Shown here piece by piece: positions 54,088 to 63,656 of a stretch of DNA of 64,000 nt. Location: positions 29,530 to 93,529 of the forward strand of contig PEAN01000002.1 of assembly GCA_002753735.1 (NCBI GenBank), written 5' to 3'. The notes beneath the pieces were generated by a model. That model was not told the origin of the DNA. It was given only the letters and a program-made list of their open reading frames with translations, and did no database searches. The first letter of the stretch is position 1. Each line of letters begins with the position of its first letter. The position numbers and the translations under genes are program-made. The DNA is from Magnetococcales bacterium DCbin4 (lineage in GTDB: Bacteria > Pseudomonadota > Magnetococcia > Magnetococcales > UBA8363).

Positions 54088-55383
54088 TCACGGCCGCCGG
54101 TGCAACGGGATGTAATCGCGCTCGGGTGAACCGATATAAAGCTGCCTGGGTCGCCCGATGGATTCCTTGCCGGAAATCATTTCCATCCATTGGCAGATCC
54201 AACCGATGGAACGGGCGACGGCAAAGATCACGGTGAACATGTTGGTGGGAATCCCGATGGCCGACTGAATGATGCCGGAATAGAAATCGACGTTGGGATA
54301 GAGTTTCTTTTCGACGAAATAATCGTCGCTCTGGGCAATCTGTTCCAGTTCCAGGGCCAACTTGAAGATTGAATCATCCTCACGCCCCATTTCCGCCAGG
54401 ACATCATGTGCCGCCTTCTTGAGGATTCGGGCACGCGGATCGTAATTTTTATACACCCGGTGGCCAAACCCCATGAGACGAAACGTATCGTTGGGATCCT
54501 TGGCCCGGCGGATATATTCGCCCACCCGATCAACGGTCCCGATTTCATGCAACATGTCCAGCACCGCCTCGTTGGCACCACCGTGGGCCGGTCCCCAAAG
54601 ACAACTGATTCCGGCAGAAATGGCGGCAAACGGATTGGCCATGGAAGATCCGGCCAAGCGAACCGTCGCCGTCGAAGCATTTTGTTCATGATCGGCGTGC
54701 AAAATGAAAATCTGTTCCATCGCCCGGACCAGCACCGGAGAAATCCGGTATTTTTCGCACGGAACCTTGAACAGCATGCGCAGAAAGTTTTCAATATACC
54801 CCAAATCGTTCTTGGGATAGATGAACGGTTGGCCAATGGAATATTTGTACGAGGCGGCCGCGATGGTGGGCAGTTTGGCGATCAGGCGGAAGGCGGAAAT
54901 CTCCCGATGCCGGGGATCGCGGATGTCCAGGGAATCATGAAAGAATGCCGACATCGCCCCCACCATCCCCACCATGATGGCCATGGGATGGGCATCGCGC
55001 CGGTACCCTTTGTAAAAATTCAACATCTGTTCGTGAAGCATGGTATGCTGACTGACGATCCTGGAAAATTCCTCGTATTTGGGACGGGTGGGCAATTCGC
55101 CCCACATCAGCAGATAACAGACTTCAAGGAAGGTACTTTTTTCCGCCAACTGATCGATGGGATATCCACGATACAATAAAACCCCCTTATCGCCATCGAT
55201 AAAGGTGATCTTACTGTTGCAGGAAGCGGTCGAAAGAAAACCGGGATCCAGCGTGAACATGCCAAACTCTTTATAGAATTTGCTGATATCAACCACGGGT
55301 GGCCCTTCGGTACCATGCAAGATGGGAAGTTCCACACTCTTTCCGGTGCGATTGTCGATAATGGTCAATGTATCTCCAGCCAT
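54088..55383 (-). CDS. gltA: Citrate synthase
   Basis: 431 residues from ATG 55383 with GGGGA eight bases upstream; longer in-frame readings overlap the next gene. Type II hexameric enzyme: the N-terminal beta domain [48 protein letters not shown], catalytic [14 protein letters not shown] and [14 protein letters not shown] histidines, and the aspartate in [10 protein letters not shown]. It condenses oxaloacetate and acetyl-CoA to open the TCA cycle. Confidence 0.98.
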   Translation of the reverse strand: MAGDTLTIIDNRTGKSVELPILHGTEGPPVVDISKFYKEFGMFTLDPGFLSTASCNSKITFIDGDKGVLLYRGYPIDQLAEKSTFLEVCYLLMWGELPTRPKYEEFSRIVSQHTMLHEQMLNFYKGYRRDAHPMAIMVGMVGAMSAFFHDSLDIRDPRHREISAFRLIAKLPTIAAASYKYSIGQPFIYPKNDLGYIENFLRMLFKVPCEKYRISPVLVRAMEQIFILHADHEQNASTATVRLAGSSMANPFAAISAGISCLWGPAHGGANEAVLDMLHEIGTVDRVGEYIRRAKDPNDTFRLMGFGHRVYKNYDPRARILKKAAHDVLAEMGREDDSIFKLALELEQIAQSDDYFVEKKLYPNVDFYSGIIQSAIGIPTNMFTVIFAVARSIGWICQWMEMISGKESIGRPRQLYIGSPERDYIPLHRRP

Positions 55384-55512
55384 GGCGTTTCCCCACTGTT
55401 GTCTGATAATCATCGGGATGGGTTGCGTTAAGCCGTCTCGCACCCGGGATCCGGAATGGTGTATACCAGTCTCGGTACTTCCAACGTTTCTCCTCATCCT
55501 GGAGCCTAAACA

Positions 55513-56997
55513 ATGTTCGACAAGACCGCCAGCCAGATCGACCGCCGGATCGCCAGCCTTGAGAAACATCTCAAGTCGGAAAATCCGGTATTACTGCAAG
55601 TCGTACAGAGTTTCCGCGATCTTGATCGTGTAGCTTACCGCATGGGACTACTGGAAAGAAACGAATCTTTTGCAACTCGGGTCCCCTGGTGGCCCATGGT
55701 TTCGATATTAGGGACCTTTTCATCGGGAAAATCGACTTTTATCAACAGCTACCTCGGACAAAAGATCCAGCGAACCGGCAATCAGGCGGTGGATGACAAA
55801 TTCACCGTGATCTGTTTTTCCCGGGAAGAAAAGGTCCGTACCCTTCCGGGTTTGGCACTGGATGCCGATCCGCGGTTTCCCTTTTATCAGATCAGCCATG
55901 AAATCGAAAAGGTTTGCCAGGGAGAAGGACAGCGCATCGATTCCTATTTGCAGCTCAAAACCTGTCTGACCGAGAAATTGCGCGGCAAAATATTGATTGA
56001 CTCCCCCGGATTCGACGCCGATGCCCAACGGACCTCCACCCTGCGCATCACCAATCACATGATCGACCTGTCCGACCTGGTGTTGGTCTTTTTCGATGCC
56101 CGCCATCCCGAACCCGGGGCGATGAAGGATACCCTGGACCATCTGGTCAAGGATACCATCAACCGATCCGATGCCAACAAGTTTCTTTTTGTCCTCAATC
56201 AGATCGACTGCACCGCCCAGGAAGACAACCTGGAAGATGTCGTCGCCTCCTGGCAAAGATCCCTGGCCCAATGCGGCCTGACGGCCGGCCGGTTCTACCA
56301 GATTTACAACCGGGATGCCGCCAGAAGTTTTCCCAGTGATGAGGTGCGAGACCGTTTCGAGGCCAAGAGTCAGGAAGACCTGTTGGAAATCGAAGAACGG
56401 ATGCACCGGGTCGAGGTGGAACGGGCCTACCGGATCATCGGAGTCCTGGAATACACCGCCCGGATGATCGGAACCGAGATCGCCCCCCGGCTGACCACGC
56501 TGCTGGGTCAATGGCGAAATCGGGTTTTGCTTCAGGAAGCAGTCATCGGGGGCATCGCCGTGGCCGGTGCCGGATGGGCCATACACCATTATTCCCTTCC
56601 CATACAGTCATGGATCGACAGTGGTCTGTGGCAATCGGGCGAATGGTGGCAAAGCCTGTTGATCAACCTGGCGGCGGCGGCCATGGGGACCTTGTCGCTG
56701 TCGATTCATTATGCCATCCGCCGATTCAACAGCAGAAAAATTTTGGCGGACATCCCCCGACAGACACCACAATCCGACCTTCATGACTTACTCATGCGCG
56801 GTTTTTCCCGCAACACGCGCCCCCTGCGCTCCATCTTACTGACCCATCCCTCGGGGTGGGGCGGAAGTGTCAAACGACGCTTGCAAAAGGTACTCAAGGA
56901 GACCGATCGCTATGTACAAAATCTCAACGATCAGTTTGCCAATCCGTCGGGCAAGGACAACACCCCCAATCCCAAAGTCCAACTGGATGTCGATTGA
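55513..56997 (+). CDS. Dynamin-family GTPase with two membrane segments
   Basis: 494 residues. G1 is [18 protein letters not shown] (residues ~66-84), G2 lies in [13 protein letters not shown]3 is [10 protein letters not shown], and G4 is LFVLNQIDC. The order and the SSGKS form match bacterial dynamin/EHD-like proteins. Residues ~340-405 contain two hydrophobic helices ([17 protein letters not shown] and [19 protein letters not shown]), so it is membrane-inserted and may remodel or protect membranes. It is divergent from gltA and followed closely by the sensor kinase. Confidence 0.82.
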   Translation: MFDKTASQIDRRIASLEKHLKSENPVLLQVVQSFRDLDRVAYRMGLLERNESFATRVPWWPMVSILGTFSSGKSTFINSYLGQKIQRTGNQAVDDKFTVICFSREEKVRTLPGLALDADPRFPFYQISHEIEKVCQGEGQRIDSYLQLKTCLTEKLRGKILIDSPGFDADAQRTSTLRITNHMIDLSDLVLVFFDARHPEPGAMKDTLDHLVKDTINRSDANKFLFVLNQIDCTAQEDNLEDVVASWQRSLAQCGLTAGRFYQIYNRDAARSFPSDEVRDRFEAKSQEDLLEIEERMHRVEVERAYRIIGVLEYTARMIGTEIAPRLTTLLGQWRNRVLLQEAVIGGIAVAGAGWAIHHYSLPIQSWIDSGLWQSGEWWQSLLINLAAAAMGTLSLSIHYAIRRFNSRKILADIPRQTPQSDLHDLLMRGFSRNTRPLRSILLTHPSGWGGSVKRRLQKVLKETDRYVQNLNDQFANPSGKDNTPNPKVQLDVD

Positions 56998-57023
56998 CGC
57001 GCCATGAAAAGGTCGGCCCTGAA

Positions 57024-59729
57024 ATGAATGCGCTCCTTGCGCGGCTCCCCTTGACCGTAAAGGTGTTCCTGGCCACGGTCCTGGTCGGGGCCTCGGTATG
57101 GTATTTCCTCGACGAGTGGCAATCGCGTCATATCCGCGGACTGTTTCACAACCGGCTGAAAGAAATGGTCGGCGAACAGGCGAGCTATAATCGCATCCGA
57201 TTCGATCATTACATCCAGGCCCATTCCCGGATGGTCCGGCTGTTGGCAGGGCAGAAAAAATTGATTGAACATCTCACCCGTCTGCCCGCCGCCCCCCCCC
57301 CGACCCCCTTGGTGCACAAAACTTCACCTTACTGGCTTCCCGGGCCCGGGGTCATACGCGGATTCATCCCCTTGGGACATATCCTCCTCCTGGGACCGGA
57401 TCATCATCTGCGTGAACTTTATAACGGCCATACCACGCCATTGCCCGAAAGTCTCCATACCCCTTCCGCCAGCATCCTTCAGCTCAGTCTGAATCAAGAC
57501 TTCCTGACCCGGGTGGGTCAACGGCCCTATCTGCTTTCCTCCTCAGACATCCTCGACCAGGAAGGGACACGGTTGGGCACCTTGATGCTGGCCACCCCAT
57601 TGGATGAACATTTCCTTTCCGATATCGCCCTGTCCTTAAGTGACTTCAACGGACTGGTGGCCATTCTTGAAGCGGGACAGTCACGGATCATCGCCAGCAA
57701 CAATCCACAACGCATCGCTTCGGGTACGATGCTATCTGATCTGGGAGATAATTATTTCATCGCCGGACAATCCTATTTTGATTATGGTTCCTCCGACCTG
57801 TTCATCCAGCTCGTCACCCTGGTTTCCGCTGAAGAGTTTGAATCTTTGGGAACCTCCATCCTCGTCGCCGAACGCTCCCAGCGTCTGGTTACGGCATTAT
57901 CATTGATCTTCGCTGAATTTTTGATTGTTTTGTGGATGACGGGGAAGATCAGTCAGGTCACCCGTGAAATCACCCTGTTTTCCCATGAACTCCTGGGCAA
58001 GGATCCGGAAGACAACAAGACCGGGGATGAATTGATCACCCTGCGTACCCGGTTTCAGGGGTTGGCCCGGGAAATCGTGGCAACTCGCGATGCATTGAAA
58101 GCCAAACTGGAAGAAAAAAAACGTGCCGAGATGGAAATCCGCAAGCTGTCACAAGCGGTGGAACAAAGTCCCGCACCGGTCATGATCACCGATGCCGCCG
58201 ATACCGTCATCTACGTCAACCCGAGCTTTACCCGACTCACCGGTTATCAGGCCGAGGAAATCCTGGGAAAGAATTCCAATATTCTGCAATCGATCGATAC
58301 CCCGCTGGAAGTCTTCGATGATCTGTGGAATACCGTCAGTTCCGGCAAGGTATGGCGTGGCGAGTTTCACAATCGCAGAAAAGATGGCTCGACCTATTGG
58401 GAACTCAACACCATTTCACCCATTCAGGTTCCAGGGGAGAAAACGACCCACTATCTGGCCATCAAGGAAGACATTTCCCTGCGCCTGGAGATGGAACGTA
58501 CCCTGCAACAGGCTCGGGAAGCGGCGGAAACCGCCAATCGGCTCAAGGACAACTTTCTGACCAACATCAGCCATGAGTTGAAAACCCCCCTCAACACCAT
58601 CACCGGCTGCACCGATCTGCTTCTGGGCAGCACCTTTGGCCCTATTAATGAAAATCAGAAAAAATATCTCCAGGATCTGCGCAAAGGATCGGACCGGTTG
58701 GCGGTTTTGATCGACAATCTGCTCGAACTGTCTCGCATCACGACTGATCAATTCATTTTGGAAAACCGGGTCTACAGCATTCACCGGCTGGTTGCCGGTG
58801 TCGAAGAGGTCATGATCCCCGAAGCCCGGGAAAAAGGGTTGGCGCTCTCCACCCTGGTCGCCCCCGATGTTCCCAAACGGTTGGTGGGTGATCCCGACCG
58901 GCTGCGACAAACCTTGCTGCATGTGGTACGCAATGCCGTCAAGTTCACCCGCCGGGGATCGGTCAGCCTGGGGGTCACCCTGGTTCAGTCGGGAACCAAG
59001 CCGGGAAGCATCCTTTTCACCATCACCGATACCGGAATCGGTATTCCCGACACCTTGCAGGGCGCCATTTTCGATCCCTTCACCCAGGTTGATCCAACAC
59101 CCTCCCGCCGTTATGAAGGGACAGGACTGGGGCTGGCCATCGCCAAGCAGATCGTAGACATCATGGGGGGCGAAATTCAAGTCAAGAGCCAACTGCATCA
59201 AGGCAGCGTGTTTTTCATCACCCTTCCCTGCAATCTGCCCGATCCTGATCTTGCCGCCCCCGAAGGTGCCGGACATGAACCCTGGGTCCTGGTATCGGGT
59301 AAAAATGCGATGAATCGCCGCATTTTCATCAAACTGTTCAACTCCATGGGGTTCAAAACCCGGGAGTCGGATCATTTTTCGATGGTTTCCGCCAGCGCCA
59401 CGGGAACGGGTCGGCAGCAGTTCATCCTGATCTGCCTCGACTGCTCCCATGCCCCGGCCAAAGCCATGGATGAAATCCGCAGCATTCGTGAAACATCGGA
59501 CTGGAATACCCTTCCCATCCTTCTGTATACTTCCGGCAAAGATGACGCCAAGGACAAAACCCTTTCGGTTCCGGGCGTCCATATCATTACCAAGCCTTTA
59601 AAAAGGCAACAATTGTATGATACGGTCGAACGGGCAATGATTGAATTCGGATTGGAAATGCCTGTCATTGTCGATACAACACCGCATCCGGGACCCCCTA
59701 CTCCAGGCAATCCCGATGCAACCGCCTGA
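57024..59729 (+). CDS. Membrane sensor histidine kinase with PAS and degenerate receiver
   Basis: 901 residues from ATG 57024. TM1 ~10-28 and TM2 ~290-310 flank a ~260-residue periplasmic sensor domain. Then follow a PAS/PAC unit (VEQSPAPVMITDAADTVIYVNPSFTRLTGYQAEEILGKN), a HisKA domain with the phospho-accepting His in FLTNISHELKTPLN, and HATPase boxes HVVRNAVKFTRRG, DTGIGIPD, GTGLGLAIAKQIV. The last ~130 residues resemble a receiver (LICLDCSHAP..., TKPLKRQQLYDTV), but the usual acidic pair at its start is replaced by SGKN. The signal is unknown. No response regulator is adjacent. Confidence 0.9.
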   Translation: MNALLARLPLTVKVFLATVLVGASVWYFLDEWQSRHIRGLFHNRLKEMVGEQASYNRIRFDHYIQAHSRMVRLLAGQKKLIEHLTRLPAAPPPTPLVHKTSPYWLPGPGVIRGFIPLGHILLLGPDHHLRELYNGHTTPLPESLHTPSASILQLSLNQDFLTRVGQRPYLLSSSDILDQEGTRLGTLMLATPLDEHFLSDIALSLSDFNGLVAILEAGQSRIIASNNPQRIASGTMLSDLGDNYFIAGQSYFDYGSSDLFIQLVTLVSAEEFESLGTSILVAERSQRLVTALSLIFAEFLIVLWMTGKISQVTREITLFSHELLGKDPEDNKTGDELITLRTRFQGLAREIVATRDALKAKLEEKKRAEMEIRKLSQAVEQSPAPVMITDAADTVIYVNPSFTRLTGYQAEEILGKNSNILQSIDTPLEVFDDLWNTVSSGKVWRGEFHNRRKDGSTYWELNTISPIQVPGEKTTHYLAIKEDISLRLEMERTLQQAREAAETANRLKDNFLTNISHELKTPLNTITGCTDLLLGSTFGPINENQKKYLQDLRKGSDRLAVLIDNLLELSRITTDQFILENRVYSIHRLVAGVEEVMIPEAREKGLALSTLVAPDVPKRLVGDPDRLRQTLLHVVRNAVKFTRRGSVSLGVTLVQSGTKPGSILFTITDTGIGIPDTLQGAIFDPFTQVDPTPSRRYEGTGLGLAIAKQIVDIMGGEIQVKSQLHQGSVFFITLPCNLPDPDLAAPEGAGHEPWVLVSGKNAMNRRIFIKLFNSMGFKTRESDHFSMVSASATGTGRQQFILICLDCSHAPAKAMDEIRSIRETSDWNTLPILLYTSGKDDAKDKTLSVPGVHIITKPLKRQQLYDTVERAMIEFGLEMPVIVDTTPHPGPPTPGNPDATA

Positions 59730-59799
59730 CCCCACCCGGGCCGCATATGGCCTGTTGCTACCAATAACCCCTTGTTTTAAGGGAAATCAGGAGCGATTC

Positions 59800-60606
59800 A
59801 TGCACGGAAAACGAATCTTCACATCTCTTCTGCTGGCATGTATTCTCACTTTGGGTTCAACCCCGGCGGCGTTGGCGATTGGATGGATCGGAATGACCAT
59901 CGAACCACCCCGAGGGGTTCAGGTCGGTGAAATCATCAAACATGGACCGGCTGACAAGGCGGGATTGATTCGCGGAGACATCATCCGCAAGATTGACGGC
60001 CAGGAAGTCGTGACCATGGACCAGTTCATCCTCGGGATCCGCAGCCGAACCCCCGGCACGGTCCTGACGCTCGGTGTTTTGCGCAATGGTCAGGAGTTGG
60101 AAATCAAGGCGACGCTTGAAGATGGTTGGGAGCACCAATCGGTTGCCCAGACGCCCATCAACCGCATGCGACCCGATCTGGGTGAAATGGGGTCAACTCT
60201 TTCCCCGATGAGGGATTTCCCCAACCCCTCCACGGCGGCACCCGAATGGAACAACGGCTTTTCCCGTTTCCCCTGGGAAGCTCCTCCCGAATCGGCACCA
60301 CCGACGACCTGGCTGGGGATTGCACCCACCATGGCCCAGGGCGGCGTAGGCGTACAGGCGGTCGCTCCGGAGAGCCCGGGTGAAAAAGCGGGTCTCAAAC
60401 CGGGTGATGTCATCGTTTCCATCAATGGCCAGGCGTTAGCCACGCCCCAAGCGTTGGTCCGGTTGTTGGGAACACTTAAACCGGGAGATGTGGTGGAAAT
60501 CAACCTCAACCGCAATGGCCAGGGACAAACGGTCCAGGCCATGTTGGGGGCACCGCCCATGACCCCTCCCGCCAACCCCGCACCCAATGCACCCGCCAAA
60601 CCTTGA
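59800..60606 (+). CDS. Periplasmic two-PDZ-domain protein
   Basis: 268 residues from ATG 59800 with AGGAG upstream. A signal peptide (KRIFTSLLLACILTLGSTPAALA) precedes PDZ1 (residues ~28-105: IGMTIEPPRGVQVGEIIKHGPADKAGLIRGDIIRKIDGQEV) and PDZ2 (~165-245: VGVQAVAPESPGEKAGLKPGDVIVSINGQALATPQALVRLL). The end is proline-rich. There is no protease domain and no CXXCH haem motif, so it is neither a HtrA protease nor MamE/MamP. It may act as an adaptor for periplasmic or exported proteins. Confidence 0.88.
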   Translation: MHGKRIFTSLLLACILTLGSTPAALAIGWIGMTIEPPRGVQVGEIIKHGPADKAGLIRGDIIRKIDGQEVVTMDQFILGIRSRTPGTVLTLGVLRNGQELEIKATLEDGWEHQSVAQTPINRMRPDLGEMGSTLSPMRDFPNPSTAAPEWNNGFSRFPWEAPPESAPPTTWLGIAPTMAQGGVGVQAVAPESPGEKAGLKPGDVIVSINGQALATPQALVRLLGTLKPGDVVEINLNRNGQGQTVQAMLGAPPMTPPANPAPNAPAKP

Positions 60607-60795
60607 ACCGGGCAAACGACACCTTCACCTGGTGCATTTCCCCTGGCAGGCTCCACGTCATCGTGTGCGCCGCCAGGGAACTTCGCCAGGGAAAAACCGT
60701 CCCATGACCGGATGGGTATGTTGATTTTTTCGAGTGTCGGACGACCCCGATCCTTTTTCGGTTTCGGGACACAAGCCCACGGAGTTCGTTGATTC

Positions 60796-61557
60796 ATGAT
60801 TCATATCAAAACCGAAGCAGAAATCGACGCCATGCGCCAGACCTGCCGCCTGGCAGCCGAAACCCTCCGGATGATTGAACCTCATGTGATTGCGGGAAGG
60901 ACCACTCAGGAACTCAACGACATCTGCCACGCCTTCATCATCGAACACGGAGCCATCCCCTCCCCCTTGAACTATCGCGGCTTTCCCAAGTCCATCTGCA
61001 CTTCGGTCAATCAGCAGGTTTGCCATGGCATCCCTGGAAAAAGGATTTTGAAAGCGGGAGACATCATCAATATTGACATCACCACCAACCTGAATGGATT
61101 CCATGGTGATACCAGCAAATCCTTTCATGTGGAAAAACCAACCCCCAAGGGGATGAAAATCTGTCAGGTTGCCAAATCCTGTTTGGACGCAGGGATTCGT
61201 GCCGTTGTCCCCGGGGCACGATTGGGAGACATCGGCTGGGCGGTGGAGCAGACGGCCCTTGCCAATCATTGCACCGTCGTACGTGAATATTGTGGCCATG
61301 GGATCGGGCGTGAATTCCATGAAGAACCCGCCGTCCTGCATTATGGCAAGCCCAACACTGGAACCCTGCTCAAACCGGGAATGATTTTCACCATTGAACC
61401 GATGATCAATCTCGGCAAACCAGACATCCGTCACATGCCCGATGGTTGGACTGTTGTCACCCGGGACCATTCCCTTTCGGCCCAATTTGAACACACCATT
61501 CTGGTCACCGATACCGGATTCGAGGTTTTGACTTCGTTGGACGACGAATATCGGTAG
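60796..61557 (+). CDS. map: Methionine aminopeptidase, type I
   Basis: 253 residues. Removes N-terminal methionine from new proteins. The metal ligands are visible in DIINIDITTNLNGFHGDTSKSF (two Asp), REYCGHGIGREFHEEP (His), FTIEPMINLG (Glu) and AQFEHTILV (Glu). GFPKSICTSVNQQVCHGIP is the type I substrate region. The length fits the short bacterial form. A 189-base gap with no recognisable gene separates it from the PDZ gene. Confidence 0.98.
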   Translation: MIHIKTEAEIDAMRQTCRLAAETLRMIEPHVIAGRTTQELNDICHAFIIEHGAIPSPLNYRGFPKSICTSVNQQVCHGIPGKRILKAGDIINIDITTNLNGFHGDTSKSFHVEKPTPKGMKICQVAKSCLDAGIRAVVPGARLGDIGWAVEQTALANHCTVVREYCGHGIGREFHEEPAVLHYGKPNTGTLLKPGMIFTIEPMINLGKPDIRHMPDGWTVVTRDHSLSAQFEHTILVTDTGFEVLTSLDDEYR

Positions 61558-61570
61558 GGTGTGTTGGCAT

Positions 61571-61735
61571 TGATCATTAAATGAAAAAAGGGGGCTTAAG
61601 GGATTGCCCCCAGGGTTTTGACTTTGGGAAAAAAATCAAAAGCGGAGCATGGAAACCTTTTTGTTTAATTTCAAAAACAAAATCAAAGTCCTGGGGGCAA
61701 TCCCTTAAGCCCCCTTTTTTTTCTTAATCATTTTT
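61571..61735. repeat. Long imperfect palindrome element, copy C
   Basis: GGGGGCTTAAGGGATTGCCC and its complement GGGGGCAATCCCTTAAGCCC form the ends of a ~165-bp inverted repeat with an A+T-rich centre; both sides also carry GATCATT/AATCATT. The right side ends in eight T and could terminate map transcription. Inner arms match copies A, B and D. Confidence 0.75.
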
Positions 61736-61758
61736 TTGAACAAACGGAGCCAACATTC

Positions 61759-62700
61759 ATGCCGGTGTCATCCTCGCCGTCACCAGGATACAAATCGGGT
61801 TTTGTCACCATTGCCGGTCGTCCCAACACCGGCAAGTCCACGTTTCTCAATTGCATCCTTGGACGTAAGGTCGCCATCGTCACCCACAAGCCCCAAACCA
61901 CGCGCACCCGCATCCTGGGCGTACTGCACCAACCAGGAGGCCAGATCGTCTTTCTTGACACCCCGGGAATCCATGAACCGGGATCCTCACGCCTGAACCG
62001 GGCCATGGTCCGCACCGCCCGTGATGCCTGCCGTGATGTTGATCTGTTGCTTTTTTTCGTCGATCTGCCCCATGGACTGACTCAGGAAGACTTGAACCTG
62101 CTACATTCCCTGCCAGTAGGCAAAGCACCAATTTTTCTGGTCCTCAACAAGATGGACCGGATCGACCGTGCGGAATTGTTGCCGGTCATGGCGCGTGTGG
62201 CGCACGCTGGACAAAATATCACCCGGGTATTTCCCATCTCGGCCCTGAACAACGACAACCTGGAACCCTTATTGGCCCGGATCATCGAAACCCTCCCTCC
62301 CGGCCCCCCGTATTTCCCCGAAGGACAGATCAGTGATCAACCGGAAACCTTCATCATTGCCGAAGTCATCCGGGAAAAACTTTTTCTCTCCCTGCATCAG
62401 GAACTCCCCTACGTTCTGGGTGTCAGGGTGGAAACCTTCGAGGAGCGGCAAAAGCCCCGGGGGATGTGGAACATCGGTGCGGTCATCATGGTCGAACGCG
62501 ACTCCCACAAGGGGATCGTCATTGGCAAAAAAGGGGGGCTATTGAAGCGGGTCGGGACCCAGGCACGTTTGGAGTTGGAAGAACTGTTGGGTCTGCAACT
62601 CCATTTGAACCTGTGGGTCCAGGTCAAAAGCCAATGGCGGGAAAACAGCTCATTGCTGCGTTCCATGGGCTATCCCGACCAACTGGAAGCGGACGAGTGA
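61759..62700 (+). CDS. era: GTPase Era
   Basis: 313 residues. Essential GTPase in 30S ribosome assembly that binds the 3' end of 16S rRNA. G1 GRPNTGKSTFLN, G2 KPQTTRTRILG, G3 DTPGIHEP, G4 LNKMDRI, and the C-terminal KH domain with VIMVERDSHKGIVIGKKGGLLKRVGTQAR. Normal length. recO follows directly, its TTG start one base after the era stop. Confidence 0.98.
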   Translation: MPVSSSPSPGYKSGFVTIAGRPNTGKSTFLNCILGRKVAIVTHKPQTTRTRILGVLHQPGGQIVFLDTPGIHEPGSSRLNRAMVRTARDACRDVDLLLFFVDLPHGLTQEDLNLLHSLPVGKAPIFLVLNKMDRIDRAELLPVMARVAHAGQNITRVFPISALNNDNLEPLLARIIETLPPGPPYFPEGQISDQPETFIIAEVIREKLFLSLHQELPYVLGVRVETFEERQKPRGMWNIGAVIMVERDSHKGIVIGKKGGLLKRVGTQARLELEELLGLQLHLNLWVQVKSQWRENSSLLRSMGYPDQLEADE

Positions 62701-62701
62701 C

Positions 62702-63574
62702 TTGGCCGTTCGTTGGGTAGATCAGGGATTGGTCCTTGATCGCATTGCCTTTCGCGAATCCTCTCTGGTTTTGCGCATGTTGACACGCACCCACGGAAAA
62801 CAAACCTTCATGGCGCGTGGCATACGCAAAAACAATCGTGATGGTCGCCGATCAGTCCTGGCAGGCTTTCATACGGTGGAGATTGAAGGCAGCGCCAGGA
62901 GCGAAGCGGCCATGTTGGTCTTGACCCGGGCGGAAATCATCCGGGCCAGACATCACCTGCCCCTTCAGGGCGCCACCCTGGCAGCGGCCCAGGTGCTTCA
63001 GGAAACCCTTAATCGATTGACCGCCGATGCCGACCCCTGCCCCGGGGTATTCGATTTATCCGCCTCCTGTCTGGATCTGTTGGATGCGGGCGCCCCCCCG
63101 TTGATCGTCCTTCCCTTCTGCCTGGGACGCATCATCCACCTGATGGGATATGGCTGGCGACTCGATGGTTGTGCCGCCTGCGGGCGTCTGGAAGATCCTG
63201 CTTTTTTTTCCGTCAAAAGACAGCAGATCGTTTGCCGTCCCTGTGGCACCCCCTACGCCCAACGCCTGCTCCCCGTCACCGAGGGGGTATTCCTGGCCAT
63301 GCACCGGCTCAACTGGCCCCCTGATCTCCTGGGCATCCCCCTGCCGGATGCATATCTGTATTATCGTATCACCATCAATTGCCTGGCCCGGATGGCGGGT
63401 GGACCACTGTTGACCGACGGACCGTTTCGCGCGATGATGGCAAAATCTCAGTTTTCGAATACACAGGAACAAACCGATGATCGACAAGGAACTTTTGGAA
63501 ATTCTGGTGTGTCCCCAATGCAAAGGGGAATTGGCGCTGGTGGCAAAGAAGGAGGAACTGGTCTGCCGTGTTGA
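62702..63574 (+). CDS. recO: DNA repair protein RecO
   Basis: 290 residues from TTG 62702. RecO loads RecA onto SSB-coated DNA with RecR. The N-terminal OB fold reads [37 protein letters not shown]; the zinc-binding part is CAACGRLED...[11 protein letters not shown]. RecO is usually ~240-250 residues; here the last ~30 residues ([20 protein letters not shown]...) are the out-of-frame reading of the following gene, so the normal stop seems to have been lost. The overlap with that gene is 98 bases. Function should be unaffected. Confidence 0.88.
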   Translation: MAVRWVDQGLVLDRIAFRESSLVLRMLTRTHGKQTFMARGIRKNNRDGRRSVLAGFHTVEIEGSARSEAAMLVLTRAEIIRARHHLPLQGATLAAAQVLQETLNRLTADADPCPGVFDLSASCLDLLDAGAPPLIVLPFCLGRIIHLMGYGWRLDGCAACGRLEDPAFFSVKRQQIVCRPCGTPYAQRLLPVTEGVFLAMHRLNWPPDLLGIPLPDAYLYYRITINCLARMAGGPLLTDGPFRAMMAKSQFSNTQEQTDDRQGTFGNSGVSPMQRGIGAGGKEGGTGLPC

Positions 63575-63656
63575 CCGTCTGGCCTATCCCATCAGAAACG
63601 GCATTCCCGTCATGCTCATCGACGAGGCCCGCCGGCTGGATGACGAAGAAGGTTAG
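63477..63656 (+). CDS. Trm112/YcaR (UPF0434) family small protein
   Basis: 59 residues, with AGGAAC six bases before ATG 63477. [22 protein letters not shown] and [18 protein letters not shown] match the Trm112/YcaR pattern, with one CPxCxG knuckle. In E. coli YcaR is a small zinc-ribbon-like protein next to kdsB. Here it lies inside the 3' end of recO in another frame and is the more plausible owner of that DNA. Confidence 0.88.
   Translation: MIDKELLEILVCPQCKGELALVAKKEELVCRVDRLAYPIRNGIPVMLIDEARRLDDEEG

Noticed and set aside
58416..59582. 388-codon frame antisense to the sensor kinase
   Set aside because: It shadows HisKA/HATPase sequence; no domain or start signal of its own.
59800..60606. 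Two-PDZ protein as a magnetosome protein MamE or MamP
   Set aside because: No trypsin-like domain and no CXXCH haem motif; no other mam gene is nearby.
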